From assembly GCA_010909165.1 (NCBI GenBank), contig MU008166.1, positions 1,302,001 to 1,366,000 of the forward strand: a stretch of DNA of 64,000 nt, given 5' to 3'. Both the position numbers and the translations under genes were made by a program. Below, piece after piece: positions 44,760 through 57,299 of this stretch (positions within the stretch are counted from its first letter, which is position 1; every line of letters starts with the position of its first letter). The notes beneath the pieces were generated by a model. It had not been told where the DNA came from, did no database searches, and saw only the letters and a list, made by a program, of their open reading frames with translations. This DNA comes from Anthoceros angustus. Lineage: Eukaryota > Streptophyta > Anthocerotopsida > Anthocerotales > Anthocerotaceae.

Positions 44760-45586
44760 ATATATGTAGATAACAGGTCTCAATATTGGAGACTATTGTG
44801 CCGACTTTGTTGACGGTACTGCCCAAGCCGCACAACCTGCCGTTGTAGTAAGGAGTCCGCTCCCAAGAGAATGATAGTCTGCTTGCCGCGTTTCTCGAAT
44901 CCGATTCTCACCTTACTTTGTGTCCGCCATCTTTAACACACGCAATCGCCGCTTGCGCTAACTACTCATAACGTCGAACAGCCCGTGTGGCCAAACATTT
45001 AAGGATCCCGCTTTGCGTCCGTATCGCTCACACACACGTCACTCGCTTTGGGTCCGCCTTCCCATCACTCACTACGCCATCAACCTTGAACGAAAGAACG
45101 GTTACACGGCCCGGACTTCCTCCGTTGCTCAACCTCTTCTGGCCCTCAAGCTTTGACGCCCGAGTTCCTCCGGCTCACACGTCGTCCGCCGACGCCGGGC
45201 GCCGCTCGACGAACACGGTCCCGCCTTCCCCGCACACACCACCACAGCTAGGGTCCGCTACCAGACCTTGATCGAGCCTGCTGCTGCCGCTGACTCAGAC
45301 TCACGCTAGCATAAAGACACACAAGGTCTGCAAGAAACCAGATCAACACCAAGAGAAGATGATTTATTCAGAAATTTCACCTCTTATACTACGCCCAAGT
45401 CGGCGCTCTTTATTACACCTATTCGAAATGGTGGTGTGACGCCTTAATCGGGCCGCCTCACCATCCTATTCCCTCCTCCTATCTCTCACGGTGGGCCTGG
45501 AAGGTCCGGTTCCGCCTCGATTGGTGGTCCAATCTCCGCCCGATAGCTACAGCACCTAATCGGATGATCCGCGGGACCCTTCCTCT
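44760..45586 (-). repeat. LTR-like fragment at the right end of duplication unit 1
   Basis: No coding potential. Read on the minus strand, AATAAATCATCTTCTCTTGG (about 45,354-45,373) looks like an LTR polyadenylation region and the flanks are GC-rich. It matches 57,300-58,108. The right end of the duplication falls inside it. Assignment to a specific LTR family is not possible here. Confidence 0.4.
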
Positions 45587-46360
45587 CAGAGATAACCACT
45601 TAACAACATCACGCTCAACCACGTCTCTGATGTAATGGTGCTGAATTTCGATGTGTTTTGTTCTAGCATGAAATCTCTGATTTGCAACAAGAGCCAACGC
45701 AGACATGTTATCACACAATAGAGGAGTTAGGCTCATCTGCTGTTGCCCCAAATCTGTAAGGAAGGTCCTTTCCCATTCTGCTTCCTTTGAAGCGTCTGTT
45801 AAGCTCTGTTTTATATTCTGCCTCTGTAGCGAGAGGGCAATAGATGCTTGCTTTTTACAACTCCAGTTTATGGCAGCATCTGCTAGAAGGCAGCAATATG
45901 TAGAGAGACTTCTCCTACTATCATCGCCCTGACGCCTAACCCGGCACGGAAGACTCTTTGGCGCCTACCGTGGCGCCACCAGATGCCCGTGAACTGAAAA
46001 GGTGCTTACGAGAATATTGAATATCGTGACGTGTCAATTCCCATGTAGATCAAACTCCCACCGCATGCATGAGGAACACCACCCATTTCTTGTCGCTCGA
46101 CTTGTAATCAGAACTTGTTAGTTTAACACCCATGGCCGATGGTGTAGTTGCTGGTCGTGCTTGATCAAGCTTAAACTTGGTTAAGATGTCTTGTATATAC
46201 TGATACTGGTGTATCATCAAAAGTCCTTCAGATCTGACACGAAGCAACTGTATACTTAGACAGAACTTTAATTCCCCTATGTCTTTCATTTCGTACTTGC
46301 TGCTTAACATAGCCTTAACTTCTTCTAACAGCTTATTACTATTTGCAGCTAAAATCAAGT
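45587..46360 (-). pseudogene. Copia element B RNase H and RT tail, unit 2
   Basis: Minus strand. The frame 45,751-45,587 gives CDNMSALALVANQRFHART and then HIEIQHHYIRDVVERDVV, a clear copia RNase H C-terminal half, cut by the duplication junction. The frame 46,358-46,050 gives KFCLSIQLLRVRSEGLLMIH and QYIQDILTKFKLDQARP, the region between RT and RNase H. This copy is better preserved than its partner at 33,240-33,800. Confidence 0.75.
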
Positions 46361-47470
46361 CATCGATGTATAGGGGAAGAACAACATATTCTTGTCCTCT
46401 TGCTATCCTATAAACACATTACAAGCACTTTGCTTTAAAAGGTCTGCTTAAGGTGGCAGTGGATGTTCAGGTACCAAACTCTACCACTTTGCTTTAGGCC
46501 GTAGATGGTCTTCAGAAGTTTACATACTCTCTTAGGGTAAGCTTTATCTTCATATCCCTCGGGCTGAGTCATGTAAAGGTCCTCGTCTAGTGCCCCATAT
46601 AAAAAAGCGGTGCAGACGTCCATTTGGTATAGTTCCAGGTCATATTCTGCTGCAAGGGCTAGGATCATCCTAATGGACTGCGATTCACAATGTGGGAGAA
46701 TGTCTCATAATCCGGGCCTCCTTCCGGTAGGAATCTCTAGCGACTAATCTCGCCTTATACCTAGTTATCTCACCCTTCTCATTTAATTTGAGTTTAAAGA
46801 CCCATTTGCAGGATATGGGTCGTCTGTCAGATGGAAGGTCAACCAATTTCCAGGTCTGGTTCTTCACAAGACTGTTAAACTCATCATCTACAAAACTTCC
46901 ATTTTCCTTCTCTCGACTTGTGAGCTTCCGTGAGTGACTTAGTTCTAAGTGCCTTTGTTGTGGATGCAGCATGAACAGCTTGGGCATATGAGGTGCGAAA
47001 ATCAACAGACTCATATTTGGGTTCCTTCCACTGTGCAGGTGGTGGCTTGTTTCTATTAGACCTTCTCAAAGGAGGATCACGCTCCAGAGGATCAACGGCC
47101 TGCTCATATTCTGATTGTCCTTCTAAATCAGCTGCTGCAGCAGATAAATCCAGGTCTTCTTCATCAGCAGATATCTCAAAACCATGTCCATTTATGAGTT
47201 CATGAACTGCATGTTCAGGGTTATTATCGTTAGAAGTGACATCCTCATTTAGGTTTCCTAGATTTGCAGCATCGTTATGGGCAATAACATCCTGACCAGC
47301 ATCAACAAGATCTCTATTGCCAACAAGATCCCGACTAGTTGCAACGGGTTGTACTGCTGTGAGCCGGATGATGGAGGAAATTATCACCGATCGCCATCGT
47401 GAAGTCATAACCGAGGTCGCCGACGGCATGGCTCCTTTGAAGTTAGTGTGGGATCCGGATCAGTATGTGT
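46361..47470 (-). pseudogene. Copia element B reverse transcriptase and linker, unit 2
   Basis: Minus strand. 47,429-46,884: acidic/Asn-rich linker, then RRSNRNKPPPAQWKEPKYE. 47,014-46,685: RPISCKWVFKLKLNEKGEI. 46,668-46,435: MDVCTAFLYGALDEDLYM and ICKLL-type KTIYGLKQSGRVWY. The YIDD box sits near 46,360-46,375 in the plus-strand complement (GTATAGGGG side), matching the intact frame of unit 1. Frame breaks separate the pieces. Confidence 0.7.
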
Positions 47471-48360
47471 AGGATTAATAGGCTCGATGAAGGTGACAGA
47501 GCGGGCTTACACCACTTTGTCATTAGCAGGGTCATAGAGCTTATATGCCTTCACATGATCACTGTACCCGATAAAAATAAGAGCTTGGGCTCTAGCATCC
47601 AGTTTCTTTCTCTTCTCCTCGGGGATGAGAGCAAAAGCTCGGGATCCAAATACTCGTAAGTGTAAAAGGCTGGGTTTCCGCTTCCATACAACTTCATAAG
47701 GAGTTTTAGAAGGAACAGAATTGGTGAAGAGGCGATTCAAGACATATGTGGCAGCAACAATAGCTTCTACCCAGTAGGTCTGTGGAAGACCAGCCCATAT
47801 CAACATGCTGCGGGTCATGGACAGCAAAGTTTGGTTCTTCTCTCGCAACTCCTGCTAGTATAAGGACATAACTTGTATCCTCTCTTCAAGGAAGAGATCA
47901 AAGGCTAAGTTGTTGAACTGCACCCATTGTCTGGGTCATGAGCTTGTTTGGAGAAGGAGGCCATTGTCTCAAGTAATTCAACCATTCTTGGAAAATGACA
48001 AATGTGTCACTTTTCAGGTGCATCGGATATGTCCATGTATACCTGGAGTAATCATCCGTCAAACAGAAGTAGTATAAGGAGCCGCCAAGGGAGGGTACAT
48101 AACAGCGTCTGGGTAGAAAGGGGTTTCTCCAGTAAACCCTTCTTGCACATGTCTAAGGATGGACCCTTTTGCGCCATGCAACCAACACAATCGTTATTCG
48201 TAGCAAACCCTCGTGTTTTCCTATAACGGCAGCGCTTGCTTACATAATGTGTGTTATTGAAATGCACAAAGAATAATGACAAGATGAAACCGTAGTCCAC
48301 CTTGTGGACTTGTGTATATCGTGAAAATATTACATTTGCAGGCGCAAACATGTGCGCGCC
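47471..48360 (-). pseudogene. Copia element B integrase C-terminal part, unit 2
   Basis: The frame 47,848-47,507 gives REKNQTLLSMTRSMLIWAGL, then TYVLNRLFTNSVPSKTPYEV and HLRVFGSRAFALIPEEKRKK, the conserved copia integrase region downstream of the catalytic Glu. Upstream, 48,230-48,100 gives CVGCMAQKGPSLDMCKKG, the GAG-pre-integrase zinc part. The catalytic Asp blocks are not intact. No gag or 5' LTR precedes it. Confidence 0.7.
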
Positions 48361-50460
48361 CCACCGCCAAACCCTAATTTATGTTCACATTCTCAATCGT
48401 GCAACTTCAAACGCTTGTGTTTCGATCTCGGACAATAATGTCATCGCTGATAGATCGTAGGCGAGGATCGCAATCGCAAGAATTTGATCTGGGTTTGCCC
48501 TCATAGATCCGCCCATGCCGAACGCTCAGAATGCCGAATGTCCTGTGGGATCTTCACCGCTAGGGCTGTTTCTTGCTCATCGACTCACTTCTGTTTCGAT
48601 CCTTCGCTGTTGCTTTCTCCTTTTCTTCTCGTGGTCCCCGGATTGACTCAAACTCAAGATCGATGGGAGCGAAGTGCCATGAGTTAAATGAAGAAACGAC
48701 GCCTGACTTGATAGACCTTCCTACCGCTAACTCCTTTGCGAAAAACCGGATGCCCTCGCTTATGTGGTTTGGTTGTCAATTCTTCCTCATCGGGAAAACC
48801 TCATGCCGATATCCGCTGATCAATGAAAATGGTGCTCTTTGCTCGGTCGGCGATGGCGATGCAATTGCGCCTTCCAATAATGCCGCCAATATACCACCGC
48901 CTCCCGAGCACCCATCTATTACCCACTCTCCGTGAAAAGGTCATAACCATAAGCCATTGGTTTCTCGTAAGGTTTACAACATGTCCATCGCTTGACACAT
49001 TCAAGTTTCTTCACCAGTGTCAATGAAAGTGCATGGCTCCAATCTCTCGCCGCATCACAACAGACCGCATTTCCTCATATCTTCGATGTAGGGTGGACAC
49101 CATACCCTACCGTAAAGTATTCACCTCATATAGACCTTCATCCGCAATCAAATTATCTTTCTCCACACCATGGTATACACACCGCTGCACACCATTTACG
49201 CGCATTCAACGCCCCGCATCCGATCCGACCATGCATAAATACCACTCAAAGGTTTTGCAGATCACATCGCCATGAACCCATCCATGATTTTTTCATAATC
49301 TTCGATGTCATCTCCTCGATCCCGTGATTCTCACACATTCCTCTTGGCAAATCAACAACAGCTTTGTATTCCGCTTCCAAGATAGCCGCCATTTCGCGAA
49401 TATCCAGAATTACTTGGTACCGACTTCTTGCTTGCTTTTGGGACTTGGAACGTGATAGTTTAGCCATTGTCCTCCTCTCGCTAATTCTCTCCTCAAGGTC
49501 TTCCACCTCTTCCGCCTTGTCGTTGATATGCTCTTTGAAGCTATCTCGAATGACTTTTCTTTGTACTCTTCCCGCCCGCTTCAAAGTCTCGCGAGTACCA
49601 AAAAGCATTGTGAAATTTGACGTTGATGGGGATGCGCAAACAAGTGCGCACACCCTAATCCAGCATTCGATAGCAACGAGAATAACTTACGATGTGGTCA
49701 AAACCGTTGAAACTTTGCACATCATCCGCCGCCGAAAGTGTGGGTACTCTCTCAACCTCTCGCAAATGACGACACCGTAAACTCGAAAGTCGCTTGTATC
49801 ACATTTAACTTTTTGCCTTTATGATCCACATGCCGCCACGCTAACTCTCCTCGAATTACTTTCTCCAAGGTCGATAGCATAATACGCTCGCCTCCCGAGG
49901 TATTCTCGAACACCCGCCGCCGTCGATGCATTGGCTTTATAATAAGATTCGGATCTCGCACCGGGTTCGTGTTCGGCCGCCACGCTTGATTTTCCTCTTT
50001 CCCGCTTTGCTTTCCGCCCGTAGCTCACCTTTTTCCCAAAGGTCGAATACTTCATCCACCCTATCCTGCATATGCGCCGGACACTAGAATGTAGCATGCT
50101 AGCTCGTCTACCAACCACGATATCTTCACGGGCCTCATGGCATCATCACGCCGAGCATCTGCATGCATTGTATTTCCAATCCATAGTAATGTTGACGCCA
50201 TCCGCAGTCAAGCAATCTTCATCTCATCGTGGATGTATCAACTTGCTCGATGAAAGAAATGCATATAGTGACCGCCGCCATGGCCTTGCCTTAAGCTTGA
50301 TCAAGTCATCCACATTCTTTTTAATTGAGCTTAATCGTCATCAATCAAAACGTTGTCTTGGGTCCCCAGCAACTCATAATATTGCTTGGTCAGCGAGGAA
50401 TTTATTATTGTTTGGATGCTGTGCTCTATAATGTATTTAAAATTGGTGAATATAGATTAT
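48361..50460 (-). CDS. Coding-like block of unknown function, unit 2
   Basis: Copy of 35,961-38,060. The minus-strand frame 49,653-49,246 (135 codons) is intact here and contains GTRETLKRAGRVQRKVIRDS, KAEEVEDLEERISERR and ILDIREMAAILEAEYKAV, a charged helix likely to form a coiled coil. Flanking pieces on the same strand: 49,961-49,752 (KVIRGELAWRHVDHKGKK) and 49,004-48,801 (RRWYIGGIIGRRNCIAIAD). The frames do not join without shifts, and a plus-strand frame (48,573-48,935) is also open. No known domain. It may be a transposon-encoded or host protein. Confidence 0.35.
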
Positions 50461-52118
50461 TTCTGCTAAAAATATATTCAACCTCGGTGGTTGCTCTCAA
50501 TATCCTAGGCAAATCAATTGTTAGGAGTTCTCGAGGTGGAACCGTTGCAAGGATGAGCAATTTTACCGACCACTTATTGTTTGATATGCTGGCTCCTTTA
50601 TATATGACCTTGAATACTAGATACTATACATGGATATTTGATATTTCCTTTCTAGCATCTTCAAATTGTTTTCTTGTGATAGGTACTATAAATGGATGTT
50701 TGATATTTCCTTTCCGGCACGTTCTAATTGTTTTCTTGTGGTAGCGATAATATATTTATATTTGGTATTTTCTTTTGTGGTATCTTTAAAATTTCTTTCA
50801 TCTTTTTCGTATTGGTCCATCTTAGTAACAAAATGGCATGGTTGTGCAACTTAATAATTAAGTCTCCTCACCTTGCCTTCTTAATGTACAACATGTCAAT
50901 TGGAGAACTAAACTACACCAAATCTTTGTAGGAATAGAAGTTGATGTGGGAAATAGTTACCACGTGATTAGACAAAGGCATTTGTTTCGTTCCTTGATGA
51001 ACTTGTGATGTGAACTAAGCAATGTCATGCCTAACACTTCAGCCCAAATGTGGTAACATGGTCATAGTTTTAACCTTATTAATGTTATGAATTGCGTGCT
51101 AAACTTACGTCAACTTAAGGCTGGCCTTGATTGCCACGAACCTTTATGTTGAAGCTCACGATGGCCTCCCAAACTGCTTCTTACTAAGGGCTGTCCATGG
51201 CATTCAAACCTTCATCAAAAGGAGCCATTCAGTATATCTAGTTTGGCAGAAATCTTTATCAAGGTGCCCAATACTGCAGGGCGCAAACGGCAATTAGGAG
51301 ATCCCATTACTTTAGTGTAGATGAGACCATCCAATTTGTACACTTTACATAAAGAACTACTGATCATATTGTGATTTCAAGGATGGATTCGACTATCAAA
51401 CTACGTAGGGCAGAAAACAAAACTAGACTTGTAGGATAAGAGGTTAGTCGTAGAGAAACTTTGCGTTCTGGAATAGCAGGGGTTTGACCTACTTTGGGCT
51501 TTTCTTGTAAATACATAAGCATTGGGATTCTCATCTTATCTCCATTTTCAAATTTCATGGCCAAAGAAAAACATTACTACAATAATATAAATTGAAGCAG
51601 TAGCACAACAAAAATTATGGCGTAACAAAGCAGAGAAAAAAAAGAGAATAAAATAAAAAAATAGAACCTCAAACAACAGCGGTAAAATAATAGATGAGAT
51701 CGAACTTAGATTATAATTTGCCTTATATATGTAGTCTCAGGGAAAGGGAATACTACTAGTTTTCAAAATTATTTTCATTGATTATTTTGCGCAGGTGCCT
51801 ATCGACTTTTCTTGTGTTCATATGAAAGTTGTAGTTATTGCATATTACTTTTTCTTGTTTTTGTTTACTTGTAAATTTAGGGAAGGAGTTTCAGTAGTTA
51901 ATTAGTAACACGATTTAGTAATTAATGAGTAATAGATTGTAATTTGTTAGTAACTTAAGGACTTATGATGAACTTTTGTGTTGTTGGTGCTTAGATTATC
52001 CTCACCATGGTTACACCAAGCAAAGTCAAAGCATTCACGGCGGTTGGATTCTCGTGTACAAATTAGTGTAAAATTAAATGGTGGTCGATTTCCTTGCATG
52101 TACAAAACAATATGCTAC
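50461..52118. other. AT-rich spacer, unit 2
   Basis: Same as 38,061-39,680. The TTTGATATTTCCTTTC word occurs at about 50,637 and 50,699, and the CGTTCTAATTGTTTTCTTGTG word is repeated in tandem nearby. No gene seen. Confidence 0.5.
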
Positions 52119-52408
52119 ATGTATGTCTATACATGTCTTGCATAATGGATCACAATGAGTAAATATATAGAGATATAGTTTAGAACCATAATGTTTTGCA
52201 AGTGTATGATTAGAAAGGAAGAAGTTTTAATGTTGTAAAGTGCAACATCAAGAGGCTATGATTATGTATGTCTATACAATTGCATAATGGATCACTATGA
52301 GTAAATGTATATAGATATAGTTTAGAATGCGCTTAGAGCTATGATTATTTGCAATTGTATGATTAGATTGCAAAAATCTTAATGTTGTAAAGTGCAACAC
52401 TGGAGGCT
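52119..52408 (+). repeat. 145-bp direct tandem repeat upstream of the two-exon gene, unit 2
   Basis: Copies start ATGTATGTCTATACA at 52,119 and 52,264 and end GAGGCTATGAT, like the pair in unit 1. Confidence 0.75.
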
Positions 52409-53196
52409 ATGATCACGTCTAGCAAAAAGCGCAACACGGGAAAAAGATCAAAAAGAACTCATTATCAAGGTCGGCAAGATGATGGAAATGGAGGTTCTAG
52501 AGAGGAAGTCGTGAAAGGACTAACCGCTAAGGATCATATGCAAGATGGAGGAGCTCAAGAAGCAGTTGCTAAAGCACTAGCTTCTAAGAATCATGAGCTA
52601 TCTGGGCTTATGTACAATCAAATTGAGCACGATCCACGATGGAGCAGATTGGTGCAGCTCATGGCAGTGGCGCTTGAAGGTTTTCCAAACAAGGATGATG
52701 AAGGTACACACTTGTAGCTTCTAACAATCATGAGTTATCAGAGCATAAGTACAATCAAATATGTAAGCTCATTTCATTGGTCCTTGATGGTTTTCCATTT
52801 TTCCAGACAAGAATGATGAAGGCACACACTCAGAAGGAAATCAGCCGTAGAGTCTGAAGTGATAAAGTTACAAAACTTGAACTTGAAAGGAGTTCAAGTC
52901 CCACTTCCCTGTGAAGTGCAACAAGAAGAAGTGAAAAGAGATGGAGTTTGCGTTCCGGGTGCAGTGCCACAAGCAGAAATGCGACAGAGGGAAGTATTGA
53001 GAGATAATATGAGAGATTGGGATGTGCATGAAGATGAAGTAGAAAGAGATGACGTTCATGTTCGGCGAAGTACTCGAGAAAAATGAGGCCGAGGAAGCCG
53101 AGAGAAAAATGAGAGATTGGGATCTCAACCTCATGTATGACCACAAGGTGGAAGAAAAGTGGAGTTTCCTATGATGAAGCGGAACAAGAGCTTTGA
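52409..53196 (+). CDS. Two-exon gene of unknown function, unit 2
   Basis: Partner of 39,973-40,751. Exon 1 (from ATG 52,409) is open for 98 codons before the donor at 52,704 and contains IEHDPRWSRLVQLMAVALEG, a stretch shortened in unit 1. The intron is again 103 bp (52,704-52,806), with GT and CAG borders. Exon 2 (52,859-53,086 frame) has EVQQEEVKRDGVCVPGAVPQ and RDNMRDWDVHEDEVERDDVH. A CCGTAG stop near 52,846 and a short deletion near 53,060 break the frame here where unit 1 is open. Each unit is thus intact where the other is broken, which hints at base errors. The final residues and stop match unit 1. Confidence 0.5.
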
Positions 53197-54072
53197 ATGT
53201 ATAACATGCCTAGGTAAAGATTGTTGGCACATAGTTTGGCTAAGGGGTGGCAGTATCGCAAATACCAGTTTTTACTGATTTATCTCACTCTAGTGCTGTG
53301 GCAAATACGGCTTTTCACTAAATTTTCTATGGCTAATACCGCTTTTCATTGATCTTTCTCACTGTGAACATTCAGACACAGAGGTTTGCCTCCACTCAAA
53401 AAACTTGGGAAGGAAGAAGCTAGAGGAAGTTTTGGGGACCGTAATTAACCTCTAGAGTTTTTGAATAGGTTGATAGAGTCAAATATAGAGTTTAAGGTTT
53501 TTGGGATAGACTGCTAATTAAGATCTAGAATTTTAGCCTTAAGCTTGAGAGTTGCGGGCTTAGATCTAAAACACCCGAAACTATTTTGAGTGGCAGCGAG
53601 CCCGGATGGAACAATTTGTTTGATCTAGGAGTCTGGGCTGTTGTCGAATGTGAGCTGGTGAATCGATCAGGAGTTCAGTTGATTCAGCACCGCGGTTGTT
53701 AGCTGGGTGTGTGATGTGAAAGAGGAGACTTTCAGGAGCAAGGGCAAGAGCAAGCTGAAGGGGTGAGCCAGCCATTCTCCAGAGCAGACGGGGAAAATTT
53801 ACGGAACCAGTGCCAACAGCTCAGACTTCAAAAGTTAAAATGAGCCATTGCCCACACTCCAGAACCACATTGCTTTCATCAAATAAAGCTGCAAGAATCG
53901 GGTTACCGGAAAAACGATCGGCCTCAGCACAAGGCCCTTCCCAGGTTTAGCTGGGAATTATTGTGAACCCACAGGCTAGGCTCCAGCTCCCGAATGAAGA
54001 CGAGGAATGAGATGTGATGAGGAGGAAGAAGCTGCGCTAGACCTGACAGTTTCGGCAAAGCAAACCTGTTGA
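53197..54072. other. Spacer between the two-exon gene and the PPR gene, unit 2
   Basis: Same as 40,752-41,610. No gene seen. Confidence 0.5.
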
Positions 54073-56280
54073 ATGAGCTGCTCCTCCTGGACAAGCACAA
54101 GGAGGGCACTGTGCGACAATGACTGGGCGCAGCTCGCTCCTGCCAGCCCTGGCTATTGGGGTAATCGGTGCCCTAGAAGGAGTAGCTTCCGGTCGCAGAA
54201 CCAAGTGTTGAAGCACAACCAAGTGGGCAGTCGCCGCGATGGTGTACCTCAGCCAAGCTGTTCTGGAGCAGGTCTGGATGGAGGGGATCGTCTAGAGTGG
54301 GTCGTAGCCAGGAGGAGTTGTGGCGACTGTTTTTCGGAACCCGGCACTGTGGTGGGATTCCAGGCAAAGAAAGAAGAGTTTCCTTTCGCCTGATTTCCGG
54401 CACAGCCAGTCTCAGGAGGTCCTGTGGTCAAACAATTTCTACAAGCCAGCTTGGTGGATGGATGCGCAGCTTGCTGCTCTGGATGGGGGATGGTTTTGGG
54501 TCGTTTTGCCTCTCGCAGCAGGTCACTGGAAGTGGAAAATCCTGACACCCGCGGGCCTGCAGTTAAGAGAATGGGGCGTGACAGCTGAAACAGTGAGCAG
54601 GCTATGTCGGAGGCCATCTGGCCGAGGCCGTTGAGGCTTTGGAGGTTCTGGTGCGGACAGAGCGTGGTGTTTCTGGGTCCCTCTTTACACAGTCCTGAAG
54701 AAATACTTGCATGGGGAATAAGGATCTTCTTCCGGGTAGCCGCGTGCATGGTCTCATGGTGAAGAAGGGGTACCATTCTGACAGGTTCCTGGCTTTCCAC
54801 ATCCTGCGAATGTATGCTGCTTCTCATGGCAGGCTGCAGGAGGCCATGGATGTGTTGAAGCAGTTGCCAAACCGCATGCCTTCACGTGGTCTGCCATCAT
54901 TTCTGCTCATGTTAAACAGGGACAATACAAGAAGGCCATAGAACTGTATAATCGGATGCGGAGGTCAGGTGTGAAGTCAGATGGACGTGTGTTCGTGGCA
55001 GCACTCCAGGCTTGTGCGAGGGATTGGACTTGAGTTCTGGGCAGCAGGTGCATGCTGATGTGCTGACCAGTGAAGCTGAGCCTGATTTATGCGTTTCTAG
55101 CTGCTTGGTGGACATGTGTGCAAAATGCGGCACCTTGGATGGAATGTGGTGGTGTGGAACGCCATGATAGGCGGGTATTCCCAGCAGGGCATGGGGCGAG
55201 AAGCTCCTTTTCTGTACAATGCAATGTTGGAAGAAGGCATGGCTGTACCCGATGCTGTGACATTAGTGTGCCTCCTGCTGGCGTTGGAGGAGGGAAGCAG
55301 GTGCCTAGGCACATCACAGAGCGAGGCCATGAAGCTGATGTGTTCGTAGCTAACAGTTTGGTGAACATGTATGCAAATTAAAGTGTGGCAGCTTGGAGGA
55401 CGCTCACCGAGTGTTTGACGGCTTAGTGAGGAGACGTGGTAACGTGGAATGTCATGGTAGCAGGATATTCCGGGAGGGCTTGGGCCAGCATGCTTCGTTT
55501 GTACAGTGCTCTGCAAGAACAGGCCATGGATGTGCCGGATCCCATCACTTTCATGTGCCTCTTGCAGGCATGTTACAAGTGTGGGAACTGCAGCGTTGGG
55601 GATGAGGAAGCAGATTCATATGCAGATCAGAGAACGAGGCCATGAAGGCGGATATGCTTGTTGCCAACAGTTTGGTGAGCATGTATGCCAAGTGTGGCAG
55701 GCTGGAGGACGCCCACAGAGTGTTTGATGGGCTTGGTCAAAGGAACTTGGTGACTTGGAATGCCATGCATATGATAGCAGGGTATACGTAGGAGCAGGGA
55801 ATGGGGCAGGAGGCATTGCCCTCAGCCTGTACAGTGCTATGCTTGAAGAAGGCATGGCTGTGCCTGATTGTGTGACATTTGTGTGCCTCTTGCAGGCCTG
55901 TGCAAGTCTGGGCTCCCCTGCACTGGAGAGGGGAATGCAGCTTCATATGCAGATCAGTCAGGAAGGACATGAAGGTGATGTCTTTGTAGCCAGCAGTTTG
56001 ATTAACATGTATGCAAAGTGTGGCAGCTTGAAGGACACTCGGAGAGTGTTTAACGGACTTGGTCAGGAAAAATCGGTAACGTGGACTACGATGATAGCAG
56101 GGTATGGGGCAGGAAGCCCTTCATCGTTACAGTGCCATGCAAGAAGGAGGAATCGTTTCAGTAGAGCCTGTGATTTTTGCGTGCCTGCTGCAGGCATGTG
56201 CAAGTGTGGGCACACTGGCGTTGGAGAGGGACGGGAGCCCCTCAAAACAGCTGACACCTGTACCAAGGTGCTGAGGTGAA
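54073..56280 (+). pseudogene. PLS-type pentatricopeptide-repeat protein, frameshifted, unit 2
   Basis: Partner of the gene at 41,616-43,811. Frames 54,320-54,634 (FRNPALWWDSRQRKK; AALDGGWFWV), 54,711-54,941 (RVHGLMVKKGYHSDRF), 55,070-55,381, 55,436-55,645 (VTWNVMVAGYSGRAWASML) and 55,755-56,279 (FVCLLQACASLGSPALERG; SSLINMYAKCGSLKD; VTWTTMIAGYG) lie in series. The last frame is the longest uninterrupted repeat run (174 codons). Helical repeats of P, L and S type are visible. No E/DYW domain follows, so if real it is a repeat-only PPR needing a partner, or it is C-terminally truncated. Internal repeat units resemble each other closely, suggesting recent internal duplication. Confidence 0.7.
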
Positions 56281-57105
56281 ACGGATCCGGGGACTCCAGA
56301 AATGATGGCTATGTGGTGTAAGCTGCAACTCACAAGGCTATGCATCGACAACCTACAGAACTCCGCCCATCATTTCCAACACAACAGAATATTTAAGGGA
56401 CCTCGGATCGCGCTGAGATTCACACCCCAAGCAGGTCAATGTATTTGAAATTTTAGTCTCAAGTAAATATTTAAATAATATATCAAATAGGTATGATAGG
56501 TAATGTACTTACGTAATTTTGCTTATCAGTCGCAGTGCAGCAGCCGTTTTGTTTGTAGCAATTGCTGCTGCAGGAATGACACAATGACACCCCTAGAGGT
56601 AGCAGTAGGTGGTTGTCGTGGGATGGGAGTTCCACATTTCCCCAGTGTTCAGCACATGGCGTGTTGCTAACCTTCTTACCACTTTCCTTAGGGTATGTGC
56701 TGTGTTGTTCAGCTGATGCTCATGCCCGGAGGGCTGCCACACTAATCACCAATTTTGCCCATCTGCTATGTGCCTCGCACGACAGCTGAGTCGTAACACA
56801 ATAAGTTAGTATCAAATGATATTATTAATAGAAATATTAATAGTTGTACATTCACTCTAACTATTTAGACATTGTGAGTCTTATATCTTCAATCTCAATC
56901 TCGTCTCGAGTAACATCCCTGCTTCCACTCGAGCGGTGGGGCAAGGGGTGATGGCGGTGCAGTCTAAGGTGGGCCTGTCCCAGGGGTTGCGGGCTTGCTT
57001 TGTGGTGGGGCATCTGTGACTCTCTCGCGTTGAGCATGGGGTATTGGGGTTGATATCGTAGTGGGCGTGGGGTGGAAAAGGTGGCGGTGAGGACATGATC
57101 TAGGG
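56281..57105. other. AT-rich spacer after the PPR gene, unit 2
   Basis: Copy of 43,812-44,600. No gene seen. Confidence 0.5.
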
Positions 57106-57276
57106 TTTTTGGTGTGGCGGTTGTGGTGGGTGGTGTGGAGGAGGTCGCGGTTATTTTATTTTTGTTGAGTTTTTGAGCTCATGGCTTCTATTGTTTTTGG
57201 TGTGGCGGTTGTGGTGGGTGGTGTGGAGGAGGTCGCGGTTATTTTATTTTTGTTGAGTTTTTGAGCTCATGGCTTC
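57106..57276 (+). repeat. Tandem repeat of about 85 bp (GGTGTGGCGG...GCTTCT), unit 2
   Basis: Two nearly identical units: TTTTTGGTGTGGCGGTTGTG, then GGTGTGGAGGAGGTCGCGG, TTATTTTATTTTTGTTGAG and GAGCTCATGGCTTCT. The first ends near 57,189 and the second near 57,276. Unit 1 has the same pair with short deletions. Confidence 0.75.
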
Positions 57277-57299
57277 TGTGTCGCTCGCGTAAAACAAAT

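Larger units (their letters stand above)
33212..45586. repeat. Tandem duplication, unit 1 (about 12.4 kb)
   Basis: Direct head-to-tail repeat with 45,587-58,108. The offset between matching bases is 12,397-12,398 near 33,720 and 36,083 and grows to 12,476 near 44,400, as small indels accumulate. The left edge lies inside the copia B RNase H (unit 1 continues normally to the left; unit 2 does not). The right edge ends at CCCTTCCTCT in both units. The two units abut directly at about 45,586/45,587. Confidence 0.9.
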
